Origin: an uncultured Alphaproteobacteria bacterium
GTDB lineage: Bacteria > Pseudomonadota > Alphaproteobacteria > Rs-D84
NCBI GenBank assembly: GCA_947589625.1
Contig: CANQCM010000040.1
Location: 1-8,001 of the forward strand
Reading direction: 5' to 3'
DNA length: 8,001 bases
The translations under genes and the position numbers were made by a program. Numbering within the stretch: position 1 is the first letter of the stretch; each line of letters starts with the position of its first letter. Positions 4,502 through 8,001 of this stretch are shown here, in pieces. The notes under the pieces were generated by a model. It was given only the letters and a program-made list of their open reading frames with translations. It was not told the DNA's origin and did no database searches.

Positions 4502-6401
4502 ACGGCGTATACTTAACGCGCCCATTTGGGTAAATTATAAATCCACCTCGCAAAATTTTATCTGCACATCGTGTGGTATGCACATTGAAATAAGACACAA
4601 TATATTTCACAGAATTATCATTGCATAAATTTTCTATGTTTTCAGATAATGGTACAAATTGCTTGATATACGCAATGCGAAAATTCGGCGTGTCCATAAT
4701 CCAAACGCCTGATTTTGCCCGTATGCGCTGATTTGTTGTTGTGGGCGCGACGCCCGATAAAGCGCGCCAATTATCAAATGTGAAAAAGTGATTTGATGCG
4801 CGTGATTTATTAAACATCAAATTGCCGTCTTGAACCACACCGATTAATTCATGGTCAGATGTTGCCATAAATATAGGTTTTGGATAAATCGCGGCTGTTA
4901 TTACGCCAGACAAAATCAACGTGCCACCAAACATATAATGCAATCGCCGTGCGCGAATAAAAACAATGCATGCCAGCCCCAGAATTATAAGCGCAATTGT
5001 AATGGTTGGAATATTTGGCATATGCACGGTTGCCATGGGCAGATTCGCAATTTTAGTTGCGATATTAAACGCGATATTATAAATATTCTGCGCCCAAGTT
5101 AACGGTGCGTTAAAACCAAAAATGGCGCATATTGTGCCAATCATAACCAATGGCATAATTGCAAAAGAAAATATCGGCAACAGAATCAAATTGCCCACTA
5201 AACCATATAACGGCAATGCGTGAAAATGAGATACTGTAAAAGGCGCAGTGAAAACAGTTGCGGTGATTGTGGTCAAAGCTGTTGCATAAATCGCGCGTAA
5301 TATTTTATTGTGTGGTATTTTTGGTTTTATTGTGTCCCATAACCACACCAGACCAAATATCGCGGCAAAAGACAATTGAAATCCTGCCTGCATAATGCAA
5401 TGTGGATTTATCAAGAATATTACACAAAACGCAATTGACACATTACGGATTGAAATTGCGTTGCGCCCCAGTATCAGCGCAACAAACACCAATGACGCCA
5501 TTATGAACGCGCGAACTGTTGCGACATCTGCGCCCGATAAAATCAAATAAAATGCCAAACCCGCCCAAGCACAAATTGTTGCGGGAATTCGTGCAGGCAC
5601 ACGCCTTGTTATCGGTGCAATCAGACGAAATATAGAATAAAAGATTATAAACAGCCAACCTGAAACCAATGTAATATGAAAACCACTGATTGACCATACA
5701 TGCCCGATGCCAGTTGCTGTCCAGATTTGTTTGTCTGGGGCTGGCACAGAATTTTTATAACCCAGAACAAGACTATCTGATAAAAACGAATTTGAATATT
5801 TATGTAATGCATGTCGCAATGCTGCAACGCCGTTTGATTCTCTGTGCGACAGAATCTTAATGTCTGATGTATAACCTGTGGCGGTAATTTTATTAAAATA
5901 TAACCACCGCGCGAAATCAAATGAATCAGGCGCATCTGGCGGTGATGGCGCAAATATAGATGCGCGCATACGCACCGTGTCGCCGATTTGTGGTGCATTT
6001 TCGTCTATAACAGTTAAACGCAAATTTGCGTATTTTGCGTCTGTGCCAATATCAGCCCCATTTACACGAACGAATATGCGTGTACGGGTATCTGTAAAGT
6101 TTGTGTTTGTAATTTCGCCTGTGATTTCAATATCGCGTAAATCGCGATTTAATTGTGGTGTTGCAATAAAATCTGTAAATGCGGCGGCATATAAAAAACC
6201 AAAAACAAACAAGAATATTGCGCGTAAAATAATCGGCATTTTAGACAGACACGCCAAAACCAGTGCAACAATCGCCAACGCGCACGCATATGGCGGACAA
6301 AATTCAATTGGCATAATGAAATAGGTCGCTGCGCCAAATGCCAGACAAATTGGCACCCAATAAAACAGATTTCCAAATTGAGAATCCCAGAATTTTTTCA
6401 T
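4470..6401 (-). CDS. comEC: ComEC/Rec2-family DNA uptake channel without the metallo-beta-lactamase domain
   Basis: A 643-residue inner-membrane protein, the presumed channel that passes single-stranded DNA into the cytoplasm during natural transformation. Order: N-terminal membrane helices (about 12-80), a soluble DUF4131-like OB-fold region (about 95-190), then the Competence-domain helices (about 225-505) with GHVWSISGFH (233-242), YLILSGADVATVRAF (285-299) and GFQLSF (340-345). The C-terminal soluble part (about 515-643) lacks the HxHxDH motif of the nuclease domain found in Bacillus ComEC, which matches the alphaproteobacterial form. The frame stays open to a TTG at 6437, but the ATG at 6401 is preferred: TATAAT ends 6 nt before it and there is no Shine-Dalgarno, so the mRNA may be leaderless. 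The stop overlaps truA by 32 bp. Presence alone does not show that the organism is competent. Confidence 0.9.
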   Translation of the reverse strand: MKKFWDSQFGNLFYWVPICLAFGAATYFIMPIEFCPPYACALAIVALVLACLSKMPIILRAIFLFVFGFLYAAAFTDFIATPQLNRDLRDIEITGEITNTNFTDTRTRIFVRVNGADIGTDAKYANLRLTVIDENAPQIGDTVRMRASIFAPSPPDAPDSFDFARWLYFNKITATGYTSDIKILSHRESNGVAALRHALHKYSNSFLSDSLVLGYKNSVPAPDKQIWTATGIGHVWSISGFHITLVSGWLFIIFYSIFRLIAPITRRVPARIPATICAWAGLAFYLILSGADVATVRAFIMASLVFVALILGRNAISIRNVSIAFCVIFLINPHCIMQAGFQLSFAAIFGLVWLWDTIKPKIPHNKILRAIYATALTTITATVFTAPFTVSHFHALPLYGLVGNLILLPIFSFAIMPLVMIGTICAIFGFNAPLTWAQNIYNIAFNIATKIANLPMATVHMPNIPTITIALIILGLACIVFIRARRLHYMFGGTLILSGVITAAIYPKPIFMATSDHELIGVVQDGNLMFNKSRASNHFFTFDNWRALSGVAPTTTNQRIRAKSGVWIMDTPNFRIAYIKQFVPLSENIENLCNDNSVKYIVSYFNVHTTRCADKILRGGFIIYPNGRVKYTPSSRRWHNPQK

Positions 6402-6407
6402 ATAAAA

Positions 6408-6437
6408 ATTATATGAATTTATTCTGTTGCGTCGCAA
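6408..6437 (-). promoter_or_regulatory. Promoter of comEC
   Basis: On the minus strand: TTGCGA (6437-6432), 18-nt spacer, perfect TATAAT (6413-6408), then 6 nt and the ATG at 6401. The predicted start falls on or beside the A of the ATG. The -35 lies in the palindrome shared with the pyrG promoter. Confidence 0.5.
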
Positions 6438-6438
6438 C
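6426..6438. repeat. Palindrome GTTGCGTCGCAAC shared by the divergent comEC and pyrG -35 boxes
   Basis: A perfect 6-1-6 inverted repeat. Each half holds a -35-like TTGCG, one for pyrG on the plus strand and one for comEC on the minus strand. The core TTGCGNCGCAA also occurs at 572-582 in the other divergent region. It may be an operator or only the result of back-to-back -35 boxes. A second small repeat, CGAAA-AA-TTTCG, follows at 6438-6449. Confidence 0.5.
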
Positions 6439-6455
6439 GAAAAATTTCGTATGAT
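6427..6455 (+). promoter_or_regulatory. Promoter of pyrG
   Basis: TTGCGT (6427-6432), a 17-nt spacer and TATGAT (6450-6455, one mismatch) predict a start near 6462. The leader would be about 17 nt with AAGGGGG as ribosome site. This leader is too short for the known long pyrG attenuators, though a G-rich start region is present. Confidence 0.5.
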
Positions 6456-6478
6456 AAAAGTCCATAAGGGGGCAACTT

Positions 6479-8001
6479 ATGGCAAAATATATCTTTATCA
6501 CTGGTGGTGTTGTATCGAGTTTAGGCAAGGGCGTCGCAGCGGCAAGTTGTGGCGCCCTTCTTCAATCGCGTGGGTACAGTGTGCATGCGCGCAAATTTGA
6601 CCCGTATTTGAATATAGACCCTGGGACAATGTCGCCGTTCCAGCATGGCGAAGTCTATGTTACAAATGACGGTTTTGAAACAGATTTGGATTTAGGCTAT
6701 TACGAACGATTTCTTGGTGCGCATCTGACGCGAAACGATTCTGTGTCGGGTGGGCGAATTTATTGGGACGTATTAAACGCAGAACGTCATGGCGACTATC
6801 TGGGCGCGACAGTGCAAATGATTCCGCATGTATCAAACAAGATTAAAGAATACATCGGCGCGCCAACAAATACTGATTTCGTTGTATGCGAAATTGGTGG
6901 TACGGTTGGCGATATTGAAGGCAAAATATTTCTGGAATCAATTCGGCAATTTGCGAATGATGTCGGACGTAAAAATGTTATGTTTGTGCATTTGACACTG
7001 GCGCCATATTTGGAAAAAAGCGGCGAATTAAAGACCAAGCCAACACAAATGTCTGTGCGTGAATTGCTGGAAAATGGGATTCAGCCTGATATGTTGATTG
7101 TGCGCACACCGCGAATGCTGGACCCAGACGAACGCGCGAAAATTGGTATGTTCTGCAATATGCCATCGCAAAATGTCATCAGTGGAATTGATGTAGATAA
7201 TATATATAAAATTCCATTGGCATACGAATCGCAACATGTCTTTGATATAATGGCGGCGCATTTTGGATTACCAAACGCATGTGGAAATATGGATAAGTTT
7301 CAAAAGATTGAAAATTATCTGAACGCAGATTTGCCAACTGTAAATATCGGTGTGGTTGGAAAATATTTTCATGTGCCTGATGCGTATAAATCTTTGAACG
7401 AGGCTTTATTTCATGCAGGCATACAAAACAATGTGCATGTAAAAATTAAAAAAATAGATGCAGAAAAATTTACCCCTGACATTGCGTCTGATTGTGATGG
7501 GATTTTAGTGCCAGGTGGCTTTGGTGCGCGTGGGGTTGATGGTAAAATTGCCGCCGCACAATATGCGCGTGAAAATAAAATACCGTACATGGGAATATGC
7601 CTTGGTATGCAGGTTGCAGTGATTGAATTTGCGCGAAATGTATTGGGCATTTCTGATGCAGATTCTACCGAGTTCAACAACAAATGCACACCTGTAATTG
7701 ACATTATGCCAGACCATGACGCCGCCGACATGGGTGGCACTTTGCGATTGGGCGCATATCCGTGTGTGATAAGTCCTGATACATTAGCGCACCGGATTTA
7801 TGGCGCGCTGGAAATTTCAGAACGACACCGTCATCGGTATGAAATGAATATAGGTTTGGAACAGCGATTAGCGGCGCATGGCATGATAATTTCTGGACGC
7901 AGTCCTAACGGCAAATTGCCAGAAATGATTGAATTGCGCGATCACCCGTTCTTTATCGCTGGTCAATTTCACCCTGAATTTCAATCCAGCCCATATTCAG
8001 G
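6479..8001 (+). CDS. pyrG: CTP synthase (3' end beyond window)
   Basis: An open frame of 507 codons from ATG at 6479 to the window edge, about 30 short of the usual 535-545. The enzyme makes CTP from UTP, ATP and glutamine in the cytosol. The synthetase domain (1-265) shows the P-loop-like GGVVSSLGKG (9-18), DPGTMSP (47-53), ETDLDLG (67-73), CEIGGTVGDIEG (137-148) and GELKTKPTQ (182-190). The glutamine amidotransferase domain (about 285 onward) has the oxyanion region LVPGGFG (343-349), nucleophile Cys374 in GICLGMQ, and His498/Glu500 in FHPEF. Two positions normally His are different: the HYERF motif is YYERF (Tyr74), and KTKPTQHS has Met191. All other key residues I can place are present. 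AAGGGGG 6 nt upstream supports the start. The gene is divergent from comEC with a shared -35 palindrome. Confidence 0.97.
   Translation, partial: MAKYIFITGGVVSSLGKGVAAASCGALLQSRGYSVHARKFDPYLNIDPGTMSPFQHGEVYVTNDGFETDLDLGYYERFLGAHLTRNDSVSGGRIYWDVLNAERHGDYLGATVQMIPHVSNKIKEYIGAPTNTDFVVCEIGGTVGDIEGKIFLESIRQFANDVGRKNVMFVHLTLAPYLEKSGELKTKPTQMSVRELLENGIQPDMLIVRTPRMLDPDERAKIGMFCNMPSQNVISGIDVDNIYKIPLAYESQHVFDIMAAHFGLPNACGNMDKFQKIENYLNADLPTVNIGVVGKYFHVPDAYKSLNEALFHAGIQNNVHVKIKKIDAEKFTPDIASDCDGILVPGGFGARGVDGKIAAAQYARENKIPYMGICLGMQVAVIEFARNVLGISDADSTEFNNKCTPVIDIMPDHDAADMGGTLRLGAYPCVISPDTLAHRIYGALEISERHRHRYEMNIGLEQRLAAHGMIISGRSPNGKLPEMIELRDHPFFIAGQFHPEFQSSPYS

Noticed and set aside
4851..5102. Plus-strand ORF inside comEC, like several others antisense to comEC, rmuC and pyrG
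   Set aside because: No start signals or recognisable protein features; the opposite strand carries clear conserved motifs throughout.
6402..6437. TTG start for comEC giving 12 extra residues
   Set aside because: Those codons coincide with the promoter boxes, TTG is a weak start and no ribosome site precedes it.
1..8001. Searched for CRISPR repeats, insertion sequences, tRNA/rRNA genes, phage genes or a defence cluster
   Set aside because: None seen. The genes are housekeeping or common accessory families with similar composition throughout, so no evidence of an acquired system.

Overview
The window looks like ordinary chromosome from an AT-rich, compactly organised bacterium, most likely an alphaproteobacterium. 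The pointers are an rmuC gene next to a def-fmt-truA cluster and a ComEC that keeps its N-terminal and membrane domains but lacks the metallo-beta-lactamase nuclease domain, a form common in alphaproteobacteria. I cannot name a genus. No mobile element, CRISPR array, rRNA or tRNA is visible, and no novel multi-gene system.

Layout: (1) 1-297, minus strand, is the N-terminal part of an exported cysteine-rich protein of unknown function, running off the left edge. (2) 298-631 has no conventional gene but is dense in signals: nested and mutually exclusive inverted repeats, two intrinsic terminators that face each other, a possible 23-codon ORF, and a divergent promoter pair sharing a TTGCGGCGCAA palindrome. 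(3) 632-1538, plus strand, holds a HAD-IB phosphatase resembling phosphatidylglycerophosphatase C and a small membrane/coiled-coil protein. (4) 1541-2413, minus strand, is rmuC, whose likely terminator lies inside the coiled-coil gene. (5) 2455-4501, plus strand, is a tightly coupled def-fmt-truA operon with ATGA overlaps at both junctions. (6) 4470-6401, minus strand, is comEC, overlapping the 3' end of truA by 32 bp. (7) 6479-8001, plus strand, is pyrG (CTP synthase), cut at the right edge about 30 codons short of its usual end.

Roles: def and fmt handle the formyl group at the two ends of N-formylmethionine use (Fmt formylates initiator Met-tRNA, Def removes the formyl group from new proteins). 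TruA makes pseudouridines in the tRNA anticodon arm. PyrG supplies CTP, which among other uses feeds CDP-diacylglycerol and so the phospholipid pathway in which a PgpC-like phosphatase would act. RmuC and ComEC concern DNA maintenance and DNA uptake.

The most interesting signals are regulatory. Divergent promoters share a palindrome TTGCGNCGCAA at two separate loci. Promoter boxes sit 6 nt upstream of ATG codons that lack Shine-Dalgarno sequences, which suggests leaderless mRNAs. The 298-631 region may encode one or two small RNAs.
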